Part shown: one piece after another, positions 35,146 through 43,667 of the stretch | Position numbering within the stretch: position 1 is the stretch's first letter | How the letters are laid out: every line of letters starts with the position of its first letter | DNA from: Rhizobiales bacterium 62-17 | GTDB lineage: Bacteria > Pseudomonadota > Alphaproteobacteria > Rhizobiales > Beijerinckiaceae | DNA: 64,000 bases | Direction: 5' to 3' | Assembly (NCBI GenBank): GCA_001898965.1 | Contig: MKVW01000003.1 | Location: 41,373-105,372 of the forward strand | Program-made: the position numbers and the translations under genes | Notes under the pieces: generated by a model | Database searches by the model: none | Told to the model about the DNA's origin: nothing | What the model saw: only the letters and a program-made list of their open reading frames with translations

Positions 35146-35487
35146 TTACTTGGCGGAGGCCTGAACCTTGGCGACCGCGGTTTCAACCGGCTTGAAAGCG
35201 TCCTTGGCGAGGGCGGTGTAAAGTTCGCCCATCTTCGTCGACTGAGCGACGAAAGACTCGTAAGCGGACTTGGCGTATTCGCTCTGGGCCTGGAACGCAG
35301 CGTCAACCGACTTAGCGCTGATGACCTTTTCGAAAGCCGCAGTGGCAGCTTCGAGGGACTTCTTGGAATAATCGGTGACTTCAGCAGCGATCTGCTGGAA
35401 ACCCTTCGACATCGCCGAGCTGGCGGCCGAGGCGGCTTCGAACTGATCTTTGCCGAACGACTGGAAGTCTTCCACACTCTTGAACAT
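35146..35487 (-). CDS. Phasin family protein
   Basis: 113 residues, almost all amphipathic helix with no cysteines: FQSFGKDQFEAASAASSAMSKGFQQIAAEVTDYS, KSLEAATAAFEKVISAKSVDAAF and similar. Phasins coat polyhydroxyalkanoate granules. A PhaR-type operator lies about 80 bases upstream at 35568. The short length and lack of a phaC neighbour mean that a PHA role, rather than a more general amphipathic-helix role, is inferred. Confidence 0.85.
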   Translation of the reverse strand: MFKSVEDFQSFGKDQFEAASAASSAMSKGFQQIAAEVTDYSKKSLEAATAAFEKVISAKSVDAAFQAQSEYAKSAYESFVAQSTKMGELYTALAKDAFKPVETAVAKVQASAK

Positions 35488-35801
35488 GTTTGCCCCATGA
35501 AATTTGGGCCGTCATGCGACGCTGTTCGCGGGCGGCCGGGTTTTGCTGGCGTGCAGCCTCTTATATGTGCAGTGCACAATAAAAGTCAATGGAAAAATGC
35601 TGCGGCGCAAAATTTTTCCGCGCCGCCGCCGTTCCAATGCCAAGCTTTGTATTCAAAAGCGCCTCAAATGCGGCCACCGGCATCAGGAAGTGATTAACCG
35701 GCGCGTAACCGCATTCCATTACCTTCGCCTTCTGTTGTGCGGCGGCAACACGGCGAGCTGCCTCTAAAAGCGGCGGCGCCGGTAGGTAGTGGGACACTGT
35801 G
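35488..35801. other. Divergent spacer between the phasin and carboxypeptidase genes
   Basis: A 314-base stretch that carries the promoters of both flanking genes and the PhaR-like site at 35568-35579. No additional gene is supported. Confidence 0.6.
35568..35579 (+). promoter_or_regulatory. PhaR-type operator (TGCAGTGCACAA)
   Basis: It matches fully the PhaR-binding consensus TGCRNYGCASMA reported for Bradyrhizobium as I remember it. The core is TGCAGTGCA. Its position, about 80 bases upstream of the phasin start, fits repression of a granule-protein gene when no PHA is present. Confidence 0.6.
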
Positions 35802-37433
35802 ATGGCATTGCGTAGCGTTTTTTTGACGAAGCCAGCTCTTCATCTCGCTATCGGCCTTGGAATTGTGACAATTGCCGGCAGCCTCATTTCGACCGCGGAG
35901 GCCAGGCCCCGGCATCGCCGGCACGCCGCCCCCGTATCGACCTATTCGCCGCCTTATGCGGCCATCGTGGTCGATGCCAACAGTGGCCGCGTTCTGCACG
36001 CGACGAACGAAAACGCCCTGCGGCATCCTGCCTCGCTCACCAAGGTGATGACGCTCTACATGCTGTTCGAGCAGCTTGAGCGCGGCAAATATCGCCTAGA
36101 CAGCGAAATTCCGATTTCCGCTTACGCCGCCTCGCGGCCGCCGACCAAGCTTGGCCTTCGCCCGGGCCAGACGATCACCGTCGACAATGCTATCAAGGCG
36201 GTCGTGACCCGTTCGGCCAACGACATCGCCACGGCGATCGGCGAGGCGATCGGCGGCGACGAAGAGACCTTTTCCGATCTGATGACCCGCAAGGCGCGGT
36301 CGCTGGGCATGACCCGGACCCGTTTCGTCAATGCCTCCGGCCTTCCCGACGATGCGCAGGTGACCACCGCCGCTGACTTGAGCATTCTCGGCCGGGCGAT
36401 CCAGGAACGCTTCCCGCGCTACTACGGCTATTTCCAGACTCACACTTTCTATTATGGCCGCCAGGCGATCCGGAACCACAACCGTCTTCTCGGGAATGTT
36501 GAAGGCGTCGATGGCATCAAGACCGGCTACACCCGGGCGTCCGGCTTCAATCTGCTGACGTCGGTCAAGCGCGATGGCCACCGCATTATCGCCGTGGTGC
36601 TCGGCGGCAAGTCGGCCGGGGCCCGCGATCGTGTCATGGCCGGCCTGGTCGAGGATTATATCGACAGCGGTTCGCGCTCGCGGAGCGCGCCGATGATTGC
36701 GGAGCGTCCGACCGAGCGTGACTCCGGGGTGATCGCTGTTGCCGCGATGCCGCCGCCGCGTCCTGAGCCGGCTGCCGCACCGTCCGCGCCTGTTTCCATC
36801 TTGCCGCCGATGCGCGCCGAAGCGCCGGCGCCGCGTCCGGTCGGTCTCGTTACTGCTGCTTACGCGGCGGAAGAGAAGCCGCGTCCGGCTGTGATTTCTT
36901 CCAGCGTCAAGACCGATGAGCGGGTCGCGACGGCGACCATTCGCGGTGGCTCGCCGACCGTGCTCGATGGATCGACGTCGTCGCGTCAGGTTGTCGCTTC
37001 CGCGGCAACACCTTCCAACTTGCGCTGGATCGCTGGCCCGCGTGGCGTCGAAACCGATGCGCGGACGAAAGCTGCTTTCGTGGCGCCGGTGAAGCCGAAC
37101 GATACGAAGGCGGAAACCAAAGTCGCCAAGTTCGCGCCGCCGGCGGCGATCCCCACCGCGCGTGAAACGGCGTCTCGTCCGGTCGCAACGAAGGGTCTGA
37201 TGATTCAGATCGGCGCGACCGACGATCAGAACAAAGCGCAGGAGTTGCTGAGCCGCGCCAAGGCGCAAGGACGCTCGGTGCTCGGTGCCGCGCAACCGTT
37301 CACCGAAAAGGTGCAGCGGGGCAAGGACACGCTGTGGCGCGCACGGTTTGCTGGATTATCCGAAGATGGCGCGGAAGCCGCTTGCAAGACGCTGAAGCGG
37401 TCAGGCTTTGCCTGTTTCACCACGCGCAACTGA
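35802..37433 (+). CDS. D-alanyl-D-alanine carboxypeptidase (PBP5/6 type) with C-terminal SPOR domain
   Basis: 543 residues from the ATG at 35802 (a GTG directly precedes it). A signal peptide ends near 34. The peptidase domain carries Ser78-x-x-Lys81 (SLTK), Ser138-x-Asn140 (SAN) and Lys240-Thr-Gly (KTG). A long proline/alanine-rich linker (about 300-460) leads to a SPOR domain (about 466-540, starting GLMIQIGATDDQNKAQELL) that binds denuded peptidoglycan at the septum. It trims pentapeptides in the periplasm. There is no obvious C-terminal amphipathic anchor. Confidence 0.9.
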   Translation: MALRSVFLTKPALHLAIGLGIVTIAGSLISTAEARPRHRRHAAPVSTYSPPYAAIVVDANSGRVLHATNENALRHPASLTKVMTLYMLFEQLERGKYRLDSEIPISAYAASRPPTKLGLRPGQTITVDNAIKAVVTRSANDIATAIGEAIGGDEETFSDLMTRKARSLGMTRTRFVNASGLPDDAQVTTAADLSILGRAIQERFPRYYGYFQTHTFYYGRQAIRNHNRLLGNVEGVDGIKTGYTRASGFNLLTSVKRDGHRIIAVVLGGKSAGARDRVMAGLVEDYIDSGSRSRSAPMIAERPTERDSGVIAVAAMPPPRPEPAAAPSAPVSILPPMRAEAPAPRPVGLVTAAYAAEEKPRPAVISSSVKTDERVATATIRGGSPTVLDGSTSSRQVVASAATPSNLRWIAGPRGVETDARTKAAFVAPVKPNDTKAETKVAKFAPPAAIPTARETASRPVATKGLMIQIGATDDQNKAQELLSRAKAQGRSVLGAAQPFTEKVQRGKDTLWRARFAGLSEDGAEAACKTLKRSGFACFTTRN

Positions 37434-37466
37434 GATTCACTTAACCATTTTTAGCGTAACGTTGGG

Positions 37467-38207
37467 TTACGGAGTTTGGGTATGACGGCGGACCAGAACA
37501 TCCTTGGCCTCATTGACACGAGCCGCAAGGGACGTGGTGCCCCCCTGATCGGGGTGGAGCTTCTTCATCAAGTTGCGATGCGCCCGCGAAACGTCTTCGG
37601 CGCTCGCTCCCTTTTGAAGCCCAAGGACTTCGTAGGCTTCATCCTCGGTCATCGCAGCCGGCCGGAGCCCGCCGGTGCTCCGGTTGCCATTAGCGTGAAT
37701 TGCGTCACGCCAGCCGGGAAACCGGCGATCGAAATACGCTTCAAGTAACCGCGCTCCATCGGGATCGCTTTGCAGGCAGAGGCGAAACAACGCCTCCGCA
37801 TCGCTGCGTGACAGATCGGCGAGCCGCCGTCCGGCATAGGGGCCGGCTGTCACCGATCCATCGATCGCGCCCGTGTCGTGATCGAGCTGCATGGCGATCG
37901 TCGCCGACGTGACGTTCGACGTCTGGTTGGTCGATTGTCCCGCTGTCTTTCCCGACCTGCCGATATTCTTGGCCCAATCGGGCGCCTGCGCCCAACCCAT
38001 CAGCCATAGACCGACGCCGCCGACGGCAACGCCGACATCCCAGCGGCCGCGCATGATCAGCAGAGCGGCGATCGCCAGGGATCCGAGGCCGCCGATCTGC
38101 TTGACGGTTTTCTTGATATCGGCGGGTTTGGCGTTGGCGAAGCTGCGCAGCAACCAGAGACCGCCGAGAATGCCCGCGAGGACGATAAAGACAAAAGGGA
38201 GATTCAT
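37467..38207 (-). CDS. Membrane-anchored DnaJ-domain protein
   Basis: 246 residues. The N-terminal helix (2-24) and a second hydrophobic stretch (about 40-72) anchor it. A J-domain lies at the C-terminus (about 188-245), EDEAYEVLGLQKGASAEDVSRAH, with the HPD tripeptide in KKLHPDQGG that stimulates DnaK ATPase. The middle contains a polar Asn/Thr/Ser-rich linker. The layout recalls Tim14/Pam18-type co-chaperones. It follows the VWA gene by 9 bases, and the pair probably forms one operon. Confidence 0.82.
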   Translation of the reverse strand: MNLPFVFIVLAGILGGLWLLRSFANAKPADIKKTVKQIGGLGSLAIAALLIMRGRWDVGVAVGGVGLWLMGWAQAPDWAKNIGRSGKTAGQSTNQTSNVTSATIAMQLDHDTGAIDGSVTAGPYAGRRLADLSRSDAEALFRLCLQSDPDGARLLEAYFDRRFPGWRDAIHANGNRSTGGLRPAAMTEDEAYEVLGLQKGASAEDVSRAHRNLMKKLHPDQGGTTSLAARVNEAKDVLVRRHTQTP

Positions 38208-38216
38208 CGCGGCAGC

Positions 38217-38927
38217 TTACTTCATCTGTCGCAGAAGCGCTTGGGCGCTCTGGCTGCCTTGGCTGGCGATCTGTTCGAGCGCCTTGCGCCCGCCGGCTGC
38301 ATAGGCGGCGGCTGCCGCCAGCATTTCGCCGAGACGATGGGGCGCCGAAGCGTCGAAATGCGCATAGGCGCCGCCAGTGAGCCGGGCGATTTCGCGAAAG
38401 GTGGCGGCCGACGTCGGCTCGTCGCCTTCGTGGAACATGAAGGCCTTGACGCCCAGCAGGCTGAGTTCGCCGGCAAGCTGGCAGAGTTCGTCGGCATTCT
38501 CTTCCATCGCGTCGCCAACATAGATCAGCGCCGCCACGCGTTGGCGGTTGGTCTCTTCGCGGACATGGCGCAGCACTTTGGCGATCTGCGTGTTGCCGCC
38601 GGCGACGGAAATTTTCGCCATCAGTTCGGCAAGGCCAACGCCATTGGCGATGAAGCGCGAGGCGCGGCATTCGGCGAAGCCGCGAAAATAGAGCAGTTGC
38701 ACGTCCAGCCCACCCAAGCTGGAAGCGGTCTGGAACATCCGGCCCTGCAGGCTCTGGGCGAGGTCCCAGGTCGGCTGGCGGCTCATGGTGGCATCGAGCG
38801 CGAAGATCAGCCGGCCGCGCTCGGCGTCCGCATGGGCGCTGGGCAGGCGGTTTACCTTATCGAGGAAGGCGTCGACCGTGCCACTGGTCGCGCCGGGAAC
38901 GACAGGCTTCTGGTCGGAGGAGGCCAA
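38217..38927 (-). CDS. VWA-type protein
   Basis: 236 residues, starting at a TTG at 38927 because no in-frame ATG lies near. A von Willebrand factor A fold is suggested by IFALDATMSRQ (MIDAS variant Asp45-x-Thr47-x-Ser49), followed by alternating strands and helices: VQLLYFRGFAECR, VAALIYVGDAMEEN and VKAFMFHEGDE. There is no signal peptide, so it is probably cytosolic. The partner gene encodes a membrane J-protein. A metal-dependent protein-binding role is inferred. Confidence 0.75.
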   Translation of the reverse strand: MASSDQKPVVPGATSGTVDAFLDKVNRLPSAHADAERGRLIFALDATMSRQPTWDLAQSLQGRMFQTASSLGGLDVQLLYFRGFAECRASRFIANGVGLAELMAKISVAGGNTQIAKVLRHVREETNRQRVAALIYVGDAMEENADELCQLAGELSLLGVKAFMFHEGDEPTSAATFREIARLTGGAYAHFDASAPHRLGEMLAAAAAYAAGGRKALEQIASQGSQSAQALLRQMK

Positions 38928-39302
38928 AATCTCATTCTCTCTTGCTGGAAGGCGCCATGCGTTCCTTGAAAGATCGGAAGGCCGTCGCCGAATGACAAGC
39001 GTTCAGAATCACCTGTACGGCCGGCCTGCGAAATTGATTCCGATCATCAAGCTAAGGGTATGGAATAGCTTGATAAATTTGCTCTGTGAAGAGAGGGCGC
39101 CGAATGTCATCAAGTTGAGACATTGATTCAACATCTTAAAACGGTGATTCAGCTGATGGCCGCAAGGCGGTTGGAATTCTGAATCCGAAACTCTGAGCAA
39201 GTTATTGTGAAATAAGCGAATTTCTACTCAGATTGAGGTTGCCCGTGGGGCAAACAAAAACGGGGCGCCAAGCGCCCCGTTTTTCGTTCGAACCGGAAGA
39301 TC
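38928..39302. other. 375-base gap between the VWA gene and rpmG
   Basis: AT-richer than its surroundings. It contains the rpmG terminator at 39256-39284 and presumably the promoter of the VWA-DnaJ operon. No tRNA or supported ORF was found. Confidence 0.5.
39256..39284. terminator. Bidirectional-looking terminator after rpmG
   Basis: The stem AAAAACGGGGCGC / GCGCCCCGTTTTT with a three-base loop has A- and T-runs on both sides. It is 19 bases past the rpmG stop on the minus strand. Confidence 0.9.
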
Positions 39303-39470
39303 TTACTTGATCTTGGTTTCTTTGAATTCGACGTGCTTCTTCGCAACCGGGTCGTACTTCCGGTAGGAGAGCTTTTCCGTCTTGGTACGGGCGTTCTTCG
39401 ACGTGACATAGAAGAAACCGGTGTCAGCGGTCGACAGAAGCTTGATCTTGATCGAGGCGGCCTTGGCCAT
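39303..39470 (-). CDS. rpmG: 50S ribosomal protein L33
   Basis: 55 residues, found by reading the minus strand directly because it is too short for many ORF cut-offs. It runs from [20 protein letters not shown] through [20 protein letters not shown] to KETKIK. This is the cysteine-free L33 form that does not bind zinc. It is transcribed alone and followed by a strong terminator. It lies next to the Nudix/DUF983/rnr block, as is common in this order. Confidence 0.93.
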   Translation of the reverse strand: MAKAASIKIKLLSTADTGFFYVTSKNARTKTEKLSYRKYDPVAKKHVEFKETKIK

Positions 39471-39564
39471 GGCATAAATCCTGAATTTGAATTTGGCCGC
39501 AAAATACGGATCGGGAGCCCGAAGTCAAGGAACCGACGGCAAATTCTGGAAAAAGGTCGGTGGG

Positions 39565-40329
39565 TCAGAGTTCCGTCCGCAACCAGCCTTTGGGACCGAC
39601 GCGATACCAGGGCGCGGGCAGGTGATGGCCCATGCCGGCCGCGATGCGCCGGTCCAGCTCGCAGAGGACAACGCTGGTGATCAGCGGCAGTTCGAGATCA
39701 TGGGCCTGGGACAGGGGCACCCAGACCAGTTCCACCAGCTCGCGGTCAGGGCCGATGGCGCCTTCGATGGTCGTGGCGATGTCGCTGGTCTCGGCGGCCA
39801 GAAAAACCGTGTCGAAGCGGCGCGCCTGACGCGGCGGCGTCGTGGCGCGGGCGATAAAGTGGATGTTGTCGATCAGGGGATAAAAGCCGTGGCCGGCGAA
39901 TCGCTGCCATTCGCCAGCGGGCGCGGTTTCAGGGGCGCCCATGTCGGCTGCGCCCAGCACGATGCCGGTTTCCTCGAATGTCTCGCGGATGGCGCCAAGC
40001 GCCAGCGCGCGGGGCAGGGAGTGGGATTTCGGGTCGATGCGGGCGAGCCGCTCCTCGACGGGCAGGGGCAGGGCGCCGGCGGCGTTCATCTTCCGGTCGC
40101 CAGCCTCGATGCGCCCGCCAGGAAAGACGAATTTCCCCGGCATGAACTTGCTGGCTGGATTGCGACGGCCCATCAGGATCTTGGGTTCCGGGCCGCTGCG
40201 GTCGAGCAGCATCAGGGTCGAGGCAAGCCGCGGCTTGACGCCAGTCGGTGGCTGGCGCTGCAGGCGGGACCAAATCTCTTCGTTGAGAACGGCGGTGAGG
40301 TCGGAATTGCTATCGAGAATGCGCGTCAC
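39565..40329 (-). CDS. NUDIX hydrolase with insertion in the Nudix box (NUDT19-like)
   Basis: 254 residues from the GTG at 40329, whose GTGA overlaps the DUF983 stop. The Nudix motif is split: VFPGGRIEAGDRK (about 68-80), then about 30 extra residues, then AIRETFEETGIVLG (113-126). An insertion of this kind is known in NUDT19-type enzymes that hydrolyse CoA or related nucleotides, but the substrate here is unproven. It is cytosolic and operonic with DUF983 and probably rnr. Confidence 0.83.
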   Translation of the reverse strand: MTRILDSNSDLTAVLNEEIWSRLQRQPPTGVKPRLASTLMLLDRSGPEPKILMGRRNPASKFMPGKFVFPGGRIEAGDRKMNAAGALPLPVEERLARIDPKSHSLPRALALGAIRETFEETGIVLGAADMGAPETAPAGEWQRFAGHGFYPLIDNIHFIARATTPPRQARRFDTVFLAAETSDIATTIEGAIGPDRELVELVWVPLSQAHDLELPLITSVVLCELDRRIAAGMGHHLPAPWYRVGPKGWLRTEL

Positions 40330-40748
40330 ATCTGCCCCGGACGTCGGGCCGGCATAGCGGTCCCGAATCCGTGCATTTTGAGCGCCCATTGCAGACCGAT
40401 CAAGGCACCTTTGACGGAGGGCAGAAGGATCAGGCTGAGCACGACCGACAGGGTGGTCCACATCGCCATGTGAAGCCACATGGAGAGCTCCGGATAGCGC
40501 TGGTCGACGACCATGAGCAGACCGACGACGATATGGCCGACGATGACGATGGTCACATAAGGCGGCGCGTCATCGGCGCGATGATGATGCAGTTCCTCAC
40601 CGCAGTTTGGGCAGGCATCATTGGGCTTGAGATAGGCGCGGAACATTTTGCCTTCGCCACAGTGCGGACAGCGCAGGCGCATGCCGCGCTTCATCGCCAA
40701 CCACCAATCGCGTGGCGCTTCCAAGGCCGTGTCAAAAGAAACACCCAT
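40326..40748 (-). CDS. DUF983 membrane protein with zinc-finger motif
   Basis: 140 residues from the ATG at 40748, chosen because GAGGAGG lies five bases upstream; a TTG at 40787 also opens the frame. CPHC at 27-30 and CPNC at 46-49 form a probable zinc ribbon, followed by two membrane helices (about 65-85 and 95-115). The family is uncharacterised and typically sits between rnr and a Nudix gene in alphaproteobacteria, as here. Confidence 0.85.
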   Translation of the reverse strand: MGVSFDTALEAPRDWWLAMKRGMRLRCPHCGEGKMFRAYLKPNDACPNCGEELHHHRADDAPPYVTIVIVGHIVVGLLMVVDQRYPELSMWLHMAMWTTLSVVLSLILLPSVKGALIGLQWALKMHGFGTAMPARRPGQM

Positions 40749-40787
40749 CTCAGCCTCCTCGGCTCGGTCTTGCATCTGTTCTCGCAA

Positions 40788-43115
40788 TTATCGACCGGAC
40801 CGTCGTTTATGTGAGGCTTGTGGCTTCTTTCGGGAAGGAGGCTTCTTGTCGCGCCTGGGGGTTGCGTGCGCTTTTGTCGCGCGTGAACCTCTAACGTGAC
40901 CTTTGCTGAGGATTTCAAAGCGTAAGGCGCCGGCCAAGGGAGCGGCTTCAACCAATTTCACTTCGATGTGATCGCCAAGCCTGAAGGTCTCGCCCGTGCG
41001 ATTGCCGACGAGCGCATGCAGGTTTTCAACATAGCGATAGTAGTCGGTGCCGATGGTAGCGGCAGGAACGAAGCCATCGGCACCTGTGTCGAGCAGTTTG
41101 ACGAACAGGCCAGCGCGCGTGACGCCGGAGATGCGTCCTTCGAACGTCGCGCCGATCTGCGTCGACAGGAAACTGGCGATAAGCCGCTCGGTCGTTTCAC
41201 GCTCGGCCGCCATAGCGCGACGCTCAGCCGCCGAGATGCGTGCAGCGATCTCGGCGAGCTCGTCGGGTTCCATATTTGGCAGGCCATCGGGTCCAAGCTT
41301 CAAGGCGCGGATCAAAGCGCGATGGACGATCAGATCGGCATAGCGACGGATGGGCGAGGTGAAATGCGCGTAGCGGCGCAGGTTGAGACCGAAATGGCCG
41401 TAGTTTTCCGATGAATATTCGGCCTGCGCTTGCGTGCGCAACACCACTTCGTTGACAGCGTTTTCATGTTCGCTGCCTTTCACCCGCTCCAAAATGCCGT
41501 TGAACTGTTGCGGCCGCAGCACCTGGCCCTTGGCGAGTTTGACGCCGATGGTGGCGAGGAATTCGCCCAGGCCATGCATCTTCTCGACGGAGGGTTCGTC
41601 ATGGGTGCGATAGACGAGCTGTTGTCCTTGCGCTTCCAACGTCTCGGCGGCCGCGACATTGGCGAGGATCATATATTCCTCGATCAGCCGATGCGCTTCG
41701 AGCCGCGGCGGAATGATGACGCGATCGATACGGCCGTCAGCCGTCAGCAGCAGTTTGCGCTCGGGCAGGTTGAGATCGAGCGGGCTGCGCTTGGCACGCG
41801 CTTCGTCGAGCGCGCGCCAAGCCGCCCAAAGCGGCTTGAGCACCTTTTCGAGCAAAGGCGCGGTGGTGTCATCGGGCGTGCCGTCGATGGCGGCCTGGGC
41901 TTGCGGATAAGCGAGCTTGGCGGCCGAGCGCATGAGCACGCGATGAAAGGTATGACGCAGCTTGCGGCCGTCTTTGGCGATGATCATGCGCACCGCTAGA
42001 GCGGGGCGGTCTTCCTTCGGACGCAGCGAGCATAGATCGTTGGAGATCCGCTCCGGCAGCATCGGCACGACACGATCGGGGAAGTAGACCGAATTGCCGC
42101 GTTCCAAGGCTTCGCGATCGAGCGATGAACCCGGCCGCACATAAGCGGCGACATCGGCGATGGCGACGGTGAGGATGAAGCCGCCGCTGTTGTCGGGATC
42201 ATCGTCAGCCACCGCATGCACGGCGTCGTCATGATCCTTGGCGTCGGCGGGGTCGATGGTGACGAGCGGCAGTTTGCGCCAATCCTCGCGGCCAGCCAGC
42301 GTTGCCGGCTGCGCCGCTTCCGCCTCTTTCAAGGTTTCGGGGCGGAAGACATGCGGAATGCCGTGGGCATGCAGCGCGATGGTGGTGATGGCGCGTTCGT
42401 TGTCGATGGCGCCGAGCCGTTCGCGCACGCGTGCCTGCGGCAAACCAAAGCGGCCTTCGCGTCCGGCTTCGACGGCAACGAGATCGCCGTCACGCGCCTC
42501 GCCCTGGGCGCCCTCGGGGATCGCCCATTCCTTGCCGCGGGCTTTTTTGTCGACGGGCACCAGCCGGCCGCCACCGCCCGGCAGCGAACGATAGACGCCG
42601 ATGAGTTGCGCGCGCGAGCGCGACAGCAGTTTGATGACACGGCCGCGATAGGGCGGTGCTTTCTTGCCGGCATCAGGATCGCGCTCGGCGCGGATCAGCG
42701 CGCGGTCGCCGACACCCGGCACCGGATCGCCGGGCCGGCGCTTGCGCGGCATGTGAATGGCGATGCGCGGCAGCGGACCTGCTGCCTCATCCCATTCGAC
42801 CGGCGTGGCGACGAGTTCGCCATCGCTGTCGCGCGTGATGATATCGGCCACGACGACGGAGGGCAGGTGGCCATGCTCGATGATGCGGCCGTGGCGCCGT
42901 TCGACCACGCCATCGGACTCAAGCTCCTTGAGCATCTTCTTGAGCGCGATCCGGTCAGAGCCCTTGATGTCGAAGGCGCGGGCGATCTCGCGCTTGCCGA
43001 TCTTGCCCGACGTGACCTTGCCCGCCTTGGTCGCCGCGTCGTTCTCACGGTGAATGAACGCGATAATGTCCTCGCGTGTCGGCAGGGGGGATTTCTTGTC
43101 GGGGTTTTTCGTCAA
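40788..43115 (-). CDS. rnr: Ribonuclease R
   Basis: 775 residues from a TTG at 43115; a stop two codons upstream rules out an earlier start, and no ATG is near. It has an N-terminal helix-turn-helix and cold-shock domains, then the RNB catalytic core with TIDPADAKDHDDAVHA (metal-binding aspartates) and RYAHFTSPIRRYADLIVHRA, then an S1 domain and a basic tail (KPPSRKKPQASHKRRSGR). It degrades structured RNA 3' to 5'. The stop is 39 bases before the DUF983 start. Confidence 0.93.
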   Translation of the reverse strand: MTKNPDKKSPLPTREDIIAFIHRENDAATKAGKVTSGKIGKREIARAFDIKGSDRIALKKMLKELESDGVVERRHGRIIEHGHLPSVVVADIITRDSDGELVATPVEWDEAAGPLPRIAIHMPRKRRPGDPVPGVGDRALIRAERDPDAGKKAPPYRGRVIKLLSRSRAQLIGVYRSLPGGGGRLVPVDKKARGKEWAIPEGAQGEARDGDLVAVEAGREGRFGLPQARVRERLGAIDNERAITTIALHAHGIPHVFRPETLKEAEAAQPATLAGREDWRKLPLVTIDPADAKDHDDAVHAVADDDPDNSGGFILTVAIADVAAYVRPGSSLDREALERGNSVYFPDRVVPMLPERISNDLCSLRPKEDRPALAVRMIIAKDGRKLRHTFHRVLMRSAAKLAYPQAQAAIDGTPDDTTAPLLEKVLKPLWAAWRALDEARAKRSPLDLNLPERKLLLTADGRIDRVIIPPRLEAHRLIEEYMILANVAAAETLEAQGQQLVYRTHDEPSVEKMHGLGEFLATIGVKLAKGQVLRPQQFNGILERVKGSEHENAVNEVVLRTQAQAEYSSENYGHFGLNLRRYAHFTSPIRRYADLIVHRALIRALKLGPDGLPNMEPDELAEIAARISAAERRAMAAERETTERLIASFLSTQIGATFEGRISGVTRAGLFVKLLDTGADGFVPAATIGTDYYRYVENLHALVGNRTGETFRLGDHIEVKLVEAAPLAGALRFEILSKGHVRGSRATKAHATPRRDKKPPSRKKPQASHKRRSGR

Positions 43116-43206
43116 TGCCTATTGGTTTCCATCAGGGCGGGCAGATCGGTCATTTTCCGGTCCGGTGATCCCCATATATAGTAAGGCGCGAATCTTTTCA
43201 TGGGGT

Positions 43207-43605
43207 ATGGAGAGCAAATTGCGCTCGGTTTTTGACAATCTTTTTCCGCTGGCAGGCCGTGCCCTGATCAGTTTCATCTTCATTCTGGCCGGCTACAACA
43301 AGCTGATGGGCTATGCGGGAACGGTGGCCTATATGCAGAAAGCCGGCGTTCCGGGCTATCTGCTGCCGGTCGTCATCGCGGTCGAATTGGGCGGCGGTCT
43401 GCTGCTTTTGACCGGGTTTCTAACGCGGATCGTGGCCCTTCTGCTGGCGGGTTTCACGCTGCTGGCGGCCTATTTCTTCCATCGCAATTTCGGCGATGCC
43501 GGTCAGTTCGTCCAGTTTCAGAAGAATCTGGCCATTGCCGGTGGCCTGCTGTTCGTCGTGCTCTACGGCGCCGGCCGTTGGTCGCTCGACGCCAAATTGC
43601 GCTGA
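43207..43605 (+). CDS. DoxX family membrane protein
   Basis: 132 residues with four membrane segments. The DoxX pattern includes ALISFIFILAGYNKLMGYAG, VPGYLLPVVIAVELGGGLLLL and a terminal LFVVLYGAGRWSLDA. Members belong to quinone-linked oxidoreductase-type membrane proteins or related carriers; the role here is unknown. It is divergent from rnr. A terminator follows at 43622. Confidence 0.85.
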   Translation: MESKLRSVFDNLFPLAGRALISFIFILAGYNKLMGYAGTVAYMQKAGVPGYLLPVVIAVELGGGLLLLTGFLTRIVALLLAGFTLLAAYFFHRNFGDAGQFVQFQKNLAIAGGLLFVVLYGAGRWSLDAKLR

Positions 43606-43621
43606 GGTTCCAGAATAAAAG

Positions 43622-43649
43622 AACCGGCCGCAGCGATGCGGCCGGTTTT
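43622..43649. terminator. Terminator between DoxX and tex genes
   Basis: A 10-bp perfect stem AACCGGCCGC / GCGGCCGGTT with loop AGCGAT, flanked by A- and T-runs, so it can act for both converging genes. Confidence 0.88.
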
Positions 43650-43667
43650 CTGTTGGCTTGAAGCGTA

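Noticed and set aside
39224-39502. 92-codon minus-strand ORF over the rpmG region
   Set aside because: It is out of frame with the clear L33 gene at 39303-39470, which has a full-length ribosomal protein match.
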